A stretch of DNA of 61,013 nt from Methylobacter sp. (GCF_023227905.1 NZ_JALOCF010000021.1:1-61013), one strand, 5' to 3'. Shown: positions 44,054 to 53,379, counted from the stretch's first letter. Notes: generated by a model from the letters alone, not told the origin. Program-made: numbers and translations.

Positions 44054-45601
44054 TTAAACGTTAGCATGCATCTGACCAGTCAGATGCTTTAACCTTAAGC
44101 CCGTCAACAGCAATGTTGCCGTGTAGATTACCAAACCTATCCCGATCCATTTCACCAGATTAATCACGCGCGCCGTCGAATTCCAGTCATTCCACCAGGC
44201 TGCATCGACAAAATAATACAGCCCGGCAGACATTGCCCCGGCAGCCAGCAATACCCTGACAAAAAACAGCCACCAACCGCTTGCTGGCTGATACACATTA
44301 TCCTTCCGCAGTTTTATCAATAACAAAGCCGCGTTAAAAAATGCGCCCAACGAAGTCGCCAACGCCAGCCCTGCATGCGCCAGCGGGAAAACCAGCGCCA
44401 GATTCAATCCCAAACTGACCATCATCGCGTACATCCCATAGCGAACCGGCGTTTTCATATCGCCGCGCGAGGTAAACCCCGGCACCAGCACTTTAACCAG
44501 GATAAAACCCAGCAATCCCAACGAATAGGCCTTCAAGCTCAATCCTGCAAAATGCACATCGCTGATGGCGAATTCATTATATTGGAACAGCGTCGACAGC
44601 ATCGGTTCGGCCAGCACCACCAAGCCGATGGTCGCGGGCAATCCGATCAACACGACCAGCCGCAAGCCCCAATCCAGCGCATTGGAAAAAGCGGCTTTGT
44701 CTTCCGCAGCATGGCTTTTAGCCAGACTCGGCAAAATGACCGTCGCCAGCGCAAGCCCCAAAATACCTAGCGGGAACTCCACCAGACGATCTGAATAATA
44801 CAACCACGATACGCTGCCAACGGTTAAGAACGAGGCAAACAAGGTATCCAGCAACAGGTTGATCTGAGTCACCGAAACGCTGAAAATGGCCGGCAGCATC
44901 AGGCTGATAATCCGTTTCACGCCTGCATCGTTAAAGCCTAGTCTTGGTCTTGGCACCAGCCCCAAGCGCATCAACGACGGAAACTGAAACAGCAGCTGCA
45001 CGATGCCCGCCGTAAAAACGCCCCAAGCCAATGCGGTTACCGGCTCGGCCATCATCGGCGCAAGCCAGATGGCGGCGGCAATCATGCAGATATTCAGGAA
45101 AACCGGCGTTAACGCGGGAACGGCAAATTGTTCGTGCGCATTTAATATGCCCCCGGCAAAAGCTACTAGTGCAATAAAGAACAGGTACGGAAAGGTTATC
45201 TGTAACAGTTGCACGGACAGCTCGTATTGGCTTCCCTGCCACATAAAGCCGGGAGCCAGCAGCATGATCAGCACAGGCGCGGCCACTACGCCGGCCAATG
45301 TAAGCAGCAATAAAAATACCGACAGGGTTCCGGCTGTTTTATCGATAAACTGTTTTAACGCGGCTTTACTGCCACGCTCTTTGTAATCGGACAGCACCGG
45401 TACGAAGGCGTGAGCAAAAGCGCCCTCGGCAAATAGCCGACGCAAAAAATTGGGAACCTTGAACGCCACAAAAAAAGCATCTGTCGCCGAATCCACTCCG
45501 AAAATATGGGCAATCAACATATCCCGGATAAACCCGAGGATACGCGAAATCAAAGTCATGCTGCCGACAATTAAAGTCGATTTAAAAAGCCGCCTGCTCA
45601 A
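44054..45601 (-). CDS. murJ: Lipid II flippase MurJ
   Basis: The 515-residue polytopic protein begins MSRRLFKSTLIVGSMTLISR and has the family sequences GFIRDMLIAHIFG, DAFFVAFKVPNFLRRLFAEG and AFAHAFVPVL, with about 14 hydrophobic segments. MurJ flips lipid II across the inner membrane for peptidoglycan synthesis. It is divergent from rpsT, the usual gammaproteobacterial pairing. Confidence 0.97.
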   Translation of the reverse strand: MSRRLFKSTLIVGSMTLISRILGFIRDMLIAHIFGVDSATDAFFVAFKVPNFLRRLFAEGAFAHAFVPVLSDYKERGSKAALKQFIDKTAGTLSVFLLLLTLAGVVAAPVLIMLLAPGFMWQGSQYELSVQLLQITFPYLFFIALVAFAGGILNAHEQFAVPALTPVFLNICMIAAAIWLAPMMAEPVTALAWGVFTAGIVQLLFQFPSLMRLGLVPRPRLGFNDAGVKRIISLMLPAIFSVSVTQINLLLDTLFASFLTVGSVSWLYYSDRLVEFPLGILGLALATVILPSLAKSHAAEDKAAFSNALDWGLRLVVLIGLPATIGLVVLAEPMLSTLFQYNEFAISDVHFAGLSLKAYSLGLLGFILVKVLVPGFTSRGDMKTPVRYGMYAMMVSLGLNLALVFPLAHAGLALATSLGAFFNAALLLIKLRKDNVYQPASGWWLFFVRVLLAAGAMSAGLYYFVDAAWWNDWNSTARVINLVKWIGIGLVIYTATLLLTGLRLKHLTGQMHANV

Positions 45602-45631
45602 CGGAACTCCTGTTATGATGCATTAAAAGGT

Positions 45632-45660
45632 TTGACAATATTATCACTTGTAATGATAAT
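45632..45660 (+). promoter_or_regulatory. Sigma70 promoter of rpsT
   Basis: A consensus TTGACA (45632-45637) and GATAAT (45655-45660) are separated by 17 nt. They lie 38 nt before the rpsT start, in the spacer to divergent murJ. Confidence 0.8.
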
Positions 45661-45698
45661 ACACGGTTTAATTAACTTACCTCAAGAATCGAGACACT

Positions 45699-45962
45699 AT
45701 GGCTAATACAGCACAAGCTAAAAAGCGTGCGCGACAAGCGGAAAAAAGCCGTATTCGCAACGCAGGACAACGTAGTAACTTACGCACCTTCATCAAAAAA
45801 ATCATTGCCGCAGTTAAGCTTGGCGACAAAGAAAAAGCGCAAGCCGCCTACAACACTGCTGTTCCGATTATCGATTCAGCGGTTACCAAAGGCATTATTC
45901 ACAAGAATAAAGCCGCACGCGGTAAAAGCAGACTGAATGCAAAAGTAAAGGCTATCGCTTAA
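45699..45962 (+). CDS. rpsT: 30S ribosomal protein S20
   Basis: The 87-residue basic protein starts MANTAQAKKRARQAEKSRIR and contains NLRTFIKKIIAAVKLGDKEK and HKNKAARGKSRLNAKVKAI. It binds 16S rRNA early in 30S assembly. A strong promoter lies before it and a terminator after it. Confidence 0.97.
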   Translation: MANTAQAKKRARQAEKSRIRNAGQRSNLRTFIKKIIAAVKLGDKEKAQAAYNTAVPIIDSAVTKGIIHKNKAARGKSRLNAKVKAIA

Positions 45963-45982
45963 TTGCTTTAATCTTACTCAAT

Positions 45983-46018
45983 AAAAAAGGCCGGACTCTT
46001 TGATTTACGGCCTTTTTT
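45983..46018. terminator. Bidirectional terminator between rpsT and proB
   Basis: A6-GGCCG (45983-45993) pairs with CGGCC-T6 (46008-46018) around a loop. With A-run and T-run on both flanks it can serve rpsT on the plus strand and proB on the minus strand. Confidence 0.85.
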
Positions 46019-46047
46019 ATTGGAGTTTTATCAGGCCATCACGCCCG

Positions 46048-47169
46048 CTAAATTACCACCAGATTGTCTCGATGTATCAGCTCGGAATCATCGAAGTAAC
46101 CCAAGATACCCTCAAAATCCGAACTGCTCTTGCCTGCTATTAACTGGGCATCGGCATTACCGTAATTAGCCAGTCCACGCGCAACTTCCAAGCCGGTTTC
46201 ATCCATACAAGAAACCAATTCGCCGCGCTCAAACCGTCCCGACACCGCTTTAACGCCGACAGCCAGAAGACTTTTACCTTCATTCTTCAACATCCTGACC
46301 GCTCCCGCATCCAGAACCAACTGCCCCTTAACCTGCAACTGACCGGCAAGCCAACGCTTTCTTGCTACCAACGGCTCTATGTCCGGCAATAAATGGGTAC
46401 CCAAATCATCCCCGGCAATAACAGAAACAATGATGTTATCAACAGCGCCCGCAGCAATAACCGTAGCCGCACCGGACCTGGATGCCAGCCGCGCAGCCCG
46501 CACTTTGGTGCACATGCCGCCCCGACCCAAGCCGCTACGGCTATCGCCAGCCATCACATCAAGCCGATCATCGTTAACACTAATCTCGGAAATTAATTTG
46601 GCATCGGGATTTAAGCCGGGATCAGCCGTAAACAAACCCTTTTGGTCAGTCAAAATAATCAATAGGTCAGCCTCGACCAGATTAGCCACCAATGCCGCCA
46701 GCGTATCGTTATCCCCAAAACGAATTTCTTCAGTCGCTACCGCATCATTCTCATTAATAACCGGCACCACGCCAAGCTTGAGCAAGGTCAGCAATGTGCT
46801 TCGAGCATTTAAATAGCGCTGCCTGTCAGACAAGTCATCATGCGTCAATAACACCTGCGCCGCATGCAGGCGATGCTGCTGAAAATTATCGTCAAAGACG
46901 CGCACCAAGCCCATTTGACCGACAGATGCCGCCGCCTGCAATTCATGCAAGGTCTTGGGCCGCACTTTCATATCCAATCGGCACATGCCTTCTGCGACGG
47001 AGCCGGAAGAAACCAGGATCACATCGATAGATTGCCGCCTTAAACCAGCCATCTGCTCAACCCAGGCAGCGATAGAGGCCTTATCAAGCCCTTGGCCGCC
47101 CTTAGTCAATAAAGAGCTGCCTATTTTGACGACAACTCGCTTAACTTTGGCAAAATCATTCCTGCTCAC
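46048..47169 (-). CDS. proB: Glutamate 5-kinase
   Basis: The 373-residue protein has an amino-acid kinase domain (RVVVKIGSSLLTKGGQGLDK, ILVSSGSVAEGM, VINENDAVATEEIRFGDND, GRGGMCTKVRAARLA) and a C-terminal PUA domain. It makes gamma-glutamyl phosphate, the first step of proline synthesis. It overlaps obgE by 14 nt and is co-transcribed with it. Confidence 0.96.
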   Translation of the reverse strand: MSRNDFAKVKRVVVKIGSSLLTKGGQGLDKASIAAWVEQMAGLRRQSIDVILVSSGSVAEGMCRLDMKVRPKTLHELQAAASVGQMGLVRVFDDNFQQHRLHAAQVLLTHDDLSDRQRYLNARSTLLTLLKLGVVPVINENDAVATEEIRFGDNDTLAALVANLVEADLLIILTDQKGLFTADPGLNPDAKLISEISVNDDRLDVMAGDSRSGLGRGGMCTKVRAARLASRSGAATVIAAGAVDNIIVSVIAGDDLGTHLLPDIEPLVARKRWLAGQLQVKGQLVLDAGAVRMLKNEGKSLLAVGVKAVSGRFERGELVSCMDETGLEVARGLANYGNADAQLIAGKSSSDFEGILGYFDDSELIHRDNLVVI

Positions 47170-48190
47170 TTTTTTCCCGCCGCTGCTGTTCCAAAAAGTT
47201 CATGATGGCGAACATCAGCTCTCTCGTGCCCTCGCCGTTAATTGCGGCAATTTTAAAGACCGGCCCCGTCCATTCCAGCTCGTCAACAATTGCTTGGCAA
47301 TGCTGCTCGACTTCTTCGGCAGGCAACCGGTCTATTTTGTTCAATACCAGCCAGCGCGGCTTGGCCGCCAGCTCATCACTCCATTTTTCGACTTCGTTGA
47401 TGATTTTTCTGGCCGCCTGCACTGGCGATTCCGTACTTTCATAAGGCTCAACATCAACCACATGCAGCAACAATCCGGTGCGCAGCAAATGCTTTAAGAA
47501 CTGCAAACCGAGGCCCGCGCCTTCCGCAGCCCCTTCGATAACACCCGGAATATCGGCAATTACAAAACTACGCAAATCATCGACTCTAACCACACCCAGA
47601 TTGGGATGCAAGGTCGTAAAAGGATAGTCCGCAACTTTCGGCGTTGCCGCCGATACTGAGCGAATCAGGCTGGATTTTCCGGCATTGGGCATGCCCAACA
47701 GGCCGACATCGGCAATCAATGTCAGCTCCAGATTAAGCCTGCGATGCTCGCCTTCGCTGCCTTTACTGGCCTTTTGCGGCGCCCTGTTAATACTGCTTTT
47801 AAAGCGCGTATTGCCCAGACCATGAAAACCGCCTTGAGCGACCAGCAATGTTTGGCCGATTTTAGTTAAATCACCTATGACTTCGCCTGTTTCCGCATCG
47901 GAAACCAGTGTCCCAAGCGGTACCGGCACATAACAATCATCGCCTTTTCTGCCGGTACAATTGCGGCTCATACCATTCTGCCCGCGCTGCGCTCTATGGA
48001 CGGCGTGATACCGAAAATCCACCAACGTATTTACATTCTCCGCAGCAATCAGATAAACACTGCCGCCATCGCCGCCATCGCCGCCATCCGGACCGCCCAT
48101 TGGAATGTATTTCTCGCGCCGAAAGCCGATAGTACCATTGCCGCCATCGCCCGCTTCTACGCGAACTTCCGCCTCGTCAACAAATTTCAT
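47156..48190 (-). CDS. obgE: Obg family GTPase (CgtA)
   Basis: The 344-residue protein has the glycine-rich Obg fold (KFVDEAEVRVEAGDGGNGTI; GGPDGGDGGDGGSVYLIA) and G motifs: G1 GMPNAGKSSLI, G3 DIPGVIEGA, G4 NKID. It acts in 50S maturation and stress signalling. The gene follows rpmA on the minus strand, after a terminator-like hairpin. Confidence 0.97.
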   Translation of the reverse strand: MKFVDEAEVRVEAGDGGNGTIGFRREKYIPMGGPDGGDGGDGGSVYLIAAENVNTLVDFRYHAVHRAQRGQNGMSRNCTGRKGDDCYVPVPLGTLVSDAETGEVIGDLTKIGQTLLVAQGGFHGLGNTRFKSSINRAPQKASKGSEGEHRRLNLELTLIADVGLLGMPNAGKSSLIRSVSAATPKVADYPFTTLHPNLGVVRVDDLRSFVIADIPGVIEGAAEGAGLGLQFLKHLLRTGLLLHVVDVEPYESTESPVQAARKIINEVEKWSDELAAKPRWLVLNKIDRLPAEEVEQHCQAIVDELEWTGPVFKIAAINGEGTRELMFAIMNFLEQQRREKSEQE

Positions 48191-48231
48191 AAATCACACG
48201 CCGCCAAACTTCAAATCCAACCGATAAAAAC

Positions 48232-48268
48232 AAAAAAAGCCCCGCCATAACAACGGCGGAGCTTTTTT
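48232..48268 (-). terminator. Terminator-like hairpin between rpmA and obgE
   Basis: On the minus strand, AAAAAAGCTCCGCC pairs with GGCGGGGCTTTTTTT with one mismatch. It lies in the 145-nt gap after rpmA and before obgE, so it probably lets part of the rplU-rpmA transcript end and lowers obgE-proB expression. Confidence 0.75.
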
Positions 48269-48335
48269 AAAGTTGCCGGGCTCATTACCCGACCCAACTG
48301 TCCCGCCATGCTACTGCGCGATACAGCTGAATGTC

Positions 48336-48593
48336 TTATGCTGCAACAATACTGATAAATTTGCGGTTGTTAGGTCCTTTAACCTGAAAAACCACTTTGC
48401 CGTCAGCCGTTGCAAACAATGTATGATCTTTTCCGCAACCTACGTTGTCACCTGCATGAAACTGAGTTCCACGTTGACGAACGATAATATTGCCTGCCGT
48501 TACACTCTCGCCACCGTAACGCTTAACACCTAATCTTTTCGCATTAGAGTCGCGTCCGTTACGCGTACTACCACCAGCTTTCTTATGAGCCAT
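48336..48593 (-). CDS. rpmA: 50S ribosomal protein L27
   Basis: The 85-residue protein begins MAHKKAGGSTRNGRDSNAKR, the L27 N-terminus that reaches the peptidyl-transferase centre, and has GNIIVRQRGTQFHAGDNVGC. It follows rplU by 17 nt. Confidence 0.98.
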   Translation of the reverse strand: MAHKKAGGSTRNGRDSNAKRLGVKRYGGESVTAGNIIVRQRGTQFHAGDNVGCGKDHTLFATADGKVVFQVKGPNNRKFISIVAA

Positions 48594-48610
48594 TTGTAAC
48601 TCCTAATATC

Positions 48611-48922
48611 TTAAGCAGAAATGCCAGTAATCTGGATTTCTGTATAGTACTGACGATGCCCCATTTGTTTCATATGGTGCTTACGTCTTCTGAATTTAAT
48701 AATTTTGACTTTCGCGTGTCTACCTTGAGACAAGACAGTCGCTGTAACTTTGCCGCCTTCGATAAAAGGCATGCCGACCTTAACAGCATCGTCAGACTGA
48801 ATCATCAGTACTTTATCGAATTCAATGCTGTCGCCTTCGCCTAGCTCCAGTTTTTCTATTTTTAAGTAAGTACCTTCTTCTACGCGGTACTGTTTACCAC
48901 CTGTTTGAATTACCGCATACAT
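48611..48922 (-). CDS. rplU: 50S ribosomal protein L21
   Basis: The 103-residue protein starts MYAVIQTGGKQYRVEEGTYL and has KIIKFRRRKHHMKQMGHRQY, the L21 signature. The frame extends six codons upstream, but ATG 48922 gives the exact family length. It heads rplU-rpmA-obgE-proB. Confidence 0.97.
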   Translation of the reverse strand: MYAVIQTGGKQYRVEEGTYLKIEKLELGEGDSIEFDKVLMIQSDDAVKVGMPFIEGGKVTATVLSQGRHAKVKIIKFRRRKHHMKQMGHRQYYTEIQITGISA

Positions 48923-48968
48923 CGGCGCAAGCTCCATCAAGCATTAATCTGTTTAAAGTGAACAAAAA

Positions 48969-48997
48969 ATTATATTTTTAAAACAAGCCCAAGTCAA
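48969..48997 (-). promoter_or_regulatory. Sigma70 promoter of rplU-rpmA-obgE
   Basis: On the minus strand TTGACT (48992-48997) and a consensus TATAAT (48969-48974) are separated by 17 nt. The start site would lie about 40 nt upstream of the rplU ATG. Confidence 0.85.
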
Positions 48998-49179
48998 TCT
49001 AAATTAAATTGGCACCCTGAATATCTTATTAAAATAGCATAAAAAAGCTATTATTATCAACCCACCGGCTCAATAGCATGGGCGATTAATGTTTTATTAA
49101 GTTATAATAGCTTAACAGACTTTGATTTTCATAGCTATCGCCATGAAAACTAACCCAAACTTACACGCATCACAAAATA

Positions 49180-50190
49180 ATGGCATCGCAACCACAATCT
49201 TCGACTAACATCCCTGCCCCCATTGATTTTGATTCAATCAAAAAATTAACTACAACTGAGGCAAAAGCTGTCGATCAGCTTATTATTAACGAGTTAAGTT
49301 CCGATGTCGTCCTCATCAACCAGATGGGTCATTATATAGTTGGAAGCGGCGGCAAAAGATTACGTCCAATGTTGCTGTTATTGTCGGCTAAAGCATTGGG
49401 AGGAGCCAGCGATAACCACCTGCTGCTGGCGGCGGTCATCGAATTTATTCACACTGCCACACTGCTGCATGACGATGTTGTGGATGACTCCGACCTCAGA
49501 CGCGGCAAAGAATCCGCCAATGCTGTCTGGGGCAATGCAGCCAGCATATTGGTAGGCGATTACCTTTATTCCAGCGCGTTTGAAATGATGGTCCGCACCG
49601 GCAATATGCGAGTGATGGAAATCCTGTCAAAAACCACCACCGCCATTGCCGAAGGCGAGGTACTGCAACTTTTAAACTGCAATAATCCCGAGACGACAGA
49701 GCAAAAATATCTCGAAGTGATTGCCAGAAAAACAGCTATCTTGTTCAGCGCAGCTACCAAGTTAGCCGCAGTTATTGCCGGCGCATCAACCGAAATCGAA
49801 CAGGGACTGGCGCAATATGGCCAGCACCTGGGCATCGCTTTTCAACTGATTGATGACGCACTCGATTACAAAGCCAGTAAAGATGAACTGGGCAAAAATC
49901 TCGGCGACGACCTTGCCGAGGGCAAACCAACTTTACCGCTGATTTATGCCATTCAAAACAGCAGCGAAAGCGAGGCAAAAACCATTATCGATGCGATCAA
50001 AAATGGTGACCGTGATGCCTTTAACGAAGTTTATGCTATCGTGCAAAGTACTAAGGCCATTGACTACACAGAGCGGCGCGCCGACGAAGAAGCTCAAAAG
50101 GCGATTTCCGCATTAAGTGTCTTGCCTGATTCCGAATATAAACAAGCGTTAACCTTACTGGCGTTGTTTTCTGTCCAACGCAATTACTAG
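49180..50190 (+). CDS. ispB: Polyprenyl (octaprenyl) diphosphate synthase
   Basis: The 336-residue trans-prenyltransferase has the first Asp-rich motif LLHDDVVDDSDLRRG and the second AFQLIDDALDYKASKDELGK. It makes the long side chain of ubiquinone. Divergence from rplU is typical. The chain length (C40 here by analogy with E. coli) is inference. Confidence 0.95.
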   Translation: MASQPQSSTNIPAPIDFDSIKKLTTTEAKAVDQLIINELSSDVVLINQMGHYIVGSGGKRLRPMLLLLSAKALGGASDNHLLLAAVIEFIHTATLLHDDVVDDSDLRRGKESANAVWGNAASILVGDYLYSSAFEMMVRTGNMRVMEILSKTTTAIAEGEVLQLLNCNNPETTEQKYLEVIARKTAILFSAATKLAAVIAGASTEIEQGLAQYGQHLGIAFQLIDDALDYKASKDELGKNLGDDLAEGKPTLPLIYAIQNSSESEAKTIIDAIKNGDRDAFNEVYAIVQSTKAIDYTERRADEEAQKAISALSVLPDSEYKQALTLLALFSVQRNY

Positions 50191-50205
50191 AGCTACACGC
50201 CGCGT

Positions 50206-50613
50206 TTAGGCTTTGAGTAGCGCATTGTAAGCGTGCGCTTTCTCAAGCAATAGATTATATTTATGCTCAACCTTATCCATTACTTCGGTTAAAAACTGCG
50301 TTACTTCGGCATTTTCAATACCTTCCGCTGCCGACAATACATAAGCCTCCAGCTCACCAACCGCATCGGCATCAACAACCTCATCGAGCAGAGTCGCCGC
50401 TTCGGAAGCATGGATAGCCTTAACCAGCTCATCTGCTGCCAAACCCTGCTGTAACAGTTGTTGCAGCACATCAATCGCTTGCATCATCTCCTGAGCCTTT
50501 TCATTAACCGCTTGAAGTAACGTTAAATTTTCAGTGAACTCAAGAAAGTCGCTCACCGCTTTTTTAAGCTCATACAAACGTAGCTCATGTTTTGCTTTTA
50601 TTATTTGCCGCAT
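50206..50613 (-). CDS. Hypothetical helical protein
   Basis: The 135-residue protein appears all-helical and acidic (AVSDFLEFTENLTLLQAVNE; LVKAIHASEAATLLDEVVDA), with neither signal peptide nor membrane segment. The frame extends to 50688, but ATG 50613 (MRQIIKAKHELRLYELKKAV) removes an atypical N-terminus. I do not recognise the family. It is convergent with ispB. Confidence 0.6.
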   Translation of the reverse strand: MRQIIKAKHELRLYELKKAVSDFLEFTENLTLLQAVNEKAQEMMQAIDVLQQLLQQGLAADELVKAIHASEAATLLDEVVDADAVGELEAYVLSAAEGIENAEVTQFLTEVMDKVEHKYNLLLEKAHAYNALLKA

Positions 50614-50816
50614 AGCTATCCAGTTCACAAAAAAATTGCGCCAATTATAATTCGGATTTAATTTACCGACCGATTCGACAACTCTCAAGTCGCTATACCA
50701 TAAGCGGAAAAAGCGTAAAACTGTATCGTCAACCTTTTTCTTTTCCGATCAGTGCCGATTGGACTTATGAGACCAATCCTCTAATACGACTGAACAGATA
50801 TTTGAATCTCAGCCCG

Positions 50817-51728
50817 TTACTGCTTCTCGTCAGGTGCTTTTAAATCAAGGTCATGCCTAATGTTATTTTGCACAGGTGGTTGCTTATTGGAATTGGGCGG
50901 CATCGGTTTTGCACTATTATCATTTTTATTTTCGGAACCATTGCCAGCATCATCAGAACTATCGCCACCGCTTTCATCAACATCCAAAGGATCAATTTCA
51001 TTCGGCGGATTGCCGTCGTGTATCAGATATTCACGATGCTGTAGATAGGAGTTTTTTATAAAATCGTAGCGATTGCCATCGGTTGCCTCATTAACCACTT
51101 TTTCGCTGGACATAACACCCGCACGATAATCCGTCACATCCAGCGCACTGGTACCTATTGTCGCGATGTTGCCCGCAAGACCGCCAAAGATAGAGACATA
51201 GGTTAAAGGATCCAAAAAGGCATCACCAAGCAATCCTACGGTATCCCTGGGCGTACTTGCACCAAAAAACGGCAATACCAGATAAGGCCCTGCCGGCACA
51301 CCCCAATAACCTAAGGTTTGACCAAAATCTTCATTATGTTTAGGCAAGTCAATTTCGTTAGCCCAGTCAAAAATACCCCCAACCCCGGCAGTTGTATTGA
51401 TAAGGAATCGACTAATGTCCATGCCGCCTTGCAATAACTTCAACTGTAAAATATCGTTAATAGTGACGCCTATGTCGTTAATATTACTAAAAAAGTTAGT
51501 AACACCTTTATCAACAGCGCTATTGGTAACATGCAAATAACCTACAGCAACCGGCTTTAATATGTGCTTGTCAAAGCTATCGTTAAAAGATTGCGTACCT
51601 TTGTTCCATCCTTGCCAAGGATCCATTTCTACGGCTTCCTTAGGCGTGGTAGTGGCACAACCGGTTATCGCCATAGCCGCAAAGCAGACTAATAGAAGCT
51701 TAATATTGCTGGTCTTACGCCTATTCAT
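50817..51728 (-). CDS. mlaA: MlaA (VacJ) family outer-membrane lipoprotein
   Basis: The 303-residue precursor has a lipoprotein signal ending AITGC, with the lipidated Cys at 24. The MlaA domain follows: DPWQGWNKGTQSFNDSFDKH, FFSNINDIGVTINDILQLKL, EDFGQTLGYWGVPAGPYLVL and LPFFGASTPRDTVGLLGD. MlaA extracts phospholipid from the outer leaflet of the outer membrane. The last ~55 residues are an Asp/Ser/Asn/Pro-rich tail, longer than usual. Other mla genes are not present nearby. Confidence 0.93.
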   Translation of the reverse strand: MNRRKTSNIKLLLVCFAAMAITGCATTTPKEAVEMDPWQGWNKGTQSFNDSFDKHILKPVAVGYLHVTNSAVDKGVTNFFSNINDIGVTINDILQLKLLQGGMDISRFLINTTAGVGGIFDWANEIDLPKHNEDFGQTLGYWGVPAGPYLVLPFFGASTPRDTVGLLGDAFLDPLTYVSIFGGLAGNIATIGTSALDVTDYRAGVMSSEKVVNEATDGNRYDFIKNSYLQHREYLIHDGNPPNEIDPLDVDESGGDSSDDAGNGSENKNDNSAKPMPPNSNKQPPVQNNIRHDLDLKAPDEKQ

Positions 51729-52574
51729 GAGTGGCCTCTTTGAATTTTATTGTCATTTTTCAAGCCGAGGAAAAATTTAATTTTATAACACGTAACAATC
51801 CTTTTTATCCTACCATCATTAGCCCATGCGGGAACTCTATCTTTCGCTTACGCCATTAATAAAAGCGGTTTGCTTGGATGCGCCATCAACGGCTTTGCAA
51901 ATGCAGACTCAGTCAGACTCCTGTATCGTCGGATTGAGTAAATATTAATCTTATAAAACCAACAATCCAAAGAAAGCTTTTTAAAAATAAATACAGAAGA
52001 GAATGGGATATTATTTGGCGCTGCCAATTAAACTGGCAAGTCCCCAGAAAATTCATTTTCAATGAGTTTAATAGGTGTTTATACGTATTTTTTTCATTTT
52101 TACTTTTTGTTCTAATGTAAATAAATAAGTTGTTGCCCGGTAGAATAATATTGCAATAATTTAACAAAATCAGGCTATGCCATTAAAAAGTAAAATGAGG
52201 CCACTTCATATCCTGAAGAGATCAGTATGACGGTATATCAGGATATGCTTTCAATCATTGAGTAACAAATCGCGTCAGGGATTAGTGAATTTGCAGGAAA
52301 CAAGTACAAAATACGCGATTGCTAATTGCTTACTCGGCCTCAGCCGTCCTGCTTTCTTCGTTTTATACCTAAAAACTGAGCGTGCAATGACTCAATACGG
52401 CTTCCGAAAGTCTCCATTTTTACCCTATGAACACACTTCGGCTTCTGGGACTATTTTCCGTCACTTCGCTAAACCTCTTTTCATGGAAAACAGCACAAGA
52501 TTTTTGTTCTGAAACATTACTCTTTACCTGTATGCGGCCAGCTGTTTCCACCATATACTTCAATTAGATATTCA
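51729..52574. other. AT-rich gene-poor stretch before the signalling cluster
   Basis: The stretch is about 850 bp. Two short frames (51913-52167 minus and 52258-52512 plus, 84 codons each) show no family, no good ribosome binding site and unlikely composition, so they are not called. No tRNA, transposase remnant or direct repeat was recognised. It contains a 10-bp inverted repeat at 52207-52247. It marks the change from housekeeping genes to the kinase/KaiB cluster. Confidence 0.55.
52207..52247. repeat. CATATCCTGA inverted repeat
   Basis: CATATCCTGA (52207-52216) is perfectly inverted as TCAGGATATG (52238-52247) with 21 nt between. The two half-sites are 31 bp apart centre to centre, about three helical turns. 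It lies about 330 bp before the M41-like gene and has no U-tract. It could be an operator for a dimeric regulator or simply a hairpin. Confidence 0.5.
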
Positions 52575-53279
52575 ATGAACCGTACCAACAACTTAAAAAA
52601 TACAACTCAGTTAGCCTATCAGGAAATTAGCCGGGAAACAGCTATCCATGAAGCTGGACATGCAGCTGCGATTTATCTTGGCAACCAGCAAAAAGGATTA
52701 CCGCCGGTTTTCTTTCAGATTTTTATTAGCCTGTCGAACAGTGGCCCTCAGTCATCCGGTTTTTTAAATCGGGCTTCTGAGCGCGATATCGCTAAAGTAG
52801 AGGGCGGTCGCCTGATTCATACCCTACCGTTATCGTTTGATGAGGCCACAAAAGACCTTTCTGTTGCACAGAAGCATGCTTATCAACACGCCTTCGAGGC
52901 CGATATAATCAATTTACTCGCAGGACCTATCGCCGAAGCCCGATATGTCGCACTGCGCGACAACGAACCGATTAACCCGGAACTGATAAATATCAATGCG
53001 CTGCAATATTATGGCGGCTCATCCGATTTAGCGATTGCCAACGAATATCTTGAGTGTTTTATCGACAACGATGAACTGAGGGAAAGAAAAATGACTGAGC
53101 TATTTCTGGCGGCATTCAATTTTGTCAGCAGACGGCCGAACTGGCTTGCGGTTACCGCGCTGGCTGACTATATTCTGGCGAGCGAGGAAAATATCATTAA
53201 GTGCAATGAAATTATTGACATACTTGAACCCCGCGGAAGCCGAATGACTACCTCGCAAAGCATGGCAAGCTTCGGGTAG
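52575..53279 (+). CDS. Stand-alone M41 (FtsH peptidase)-like metalloprotease
   Basis: The 234-residue protein has the zinc-binding HEAGH at 25-29 (ETAIHEAGHAAAIYL) near its N-terminus. A downstream LLAGPIAEARYV resembles the GGRxAE helix of FtsH, and GGSSDLAIA supplies an Asp (151) at the place of the third zinc ligand in FtsH (xSNDLxxA). No AAA ATPase or membrane segment is present, so it would be a soluble protease domain needing a partner or acting on accessible peptides. It lies 100 nt before the large kinase gene on the same strand. Assignment rests on motif spacing, not on overall similarity. Confidence 0.72.
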   Translation: MNRTNNLKNTTQLAYQEISRETAIHEAGHAAAIYLGNQQKGLPPVFFQIFISLSNSGPQSSGFLNRASERDIAKVEGGRLIHTLPLSFDEATKDLSVAQKHAYQHAFEADIINLLAGPIAEARYVALRDNEPINPELININALQYYGGSSDLAIANEYLECFIDNDELRERKMTELFLAAFNFVSRRPNWLAVTALADYILASEENIIKCNEIIDILEPRGSRMTTSQSMASFG

Positions 53280-53379
53280 GGATTGGGTGCCTGCATAACA
53301 GTGCTCAAATTCAGTCGATACCATGCATCTCAACAGTAATAACTTACAAGCCTAATTTTGGCCTGACGATGACTTTATC

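Noticed and set aside
51913..52512. Two 84-codon ORFs (51913-52167 minus, 52258-52512 plus)
   Set aside because: AT-driven chance frames with poor composition and no ribosome binding sites or homology that I can recognise.
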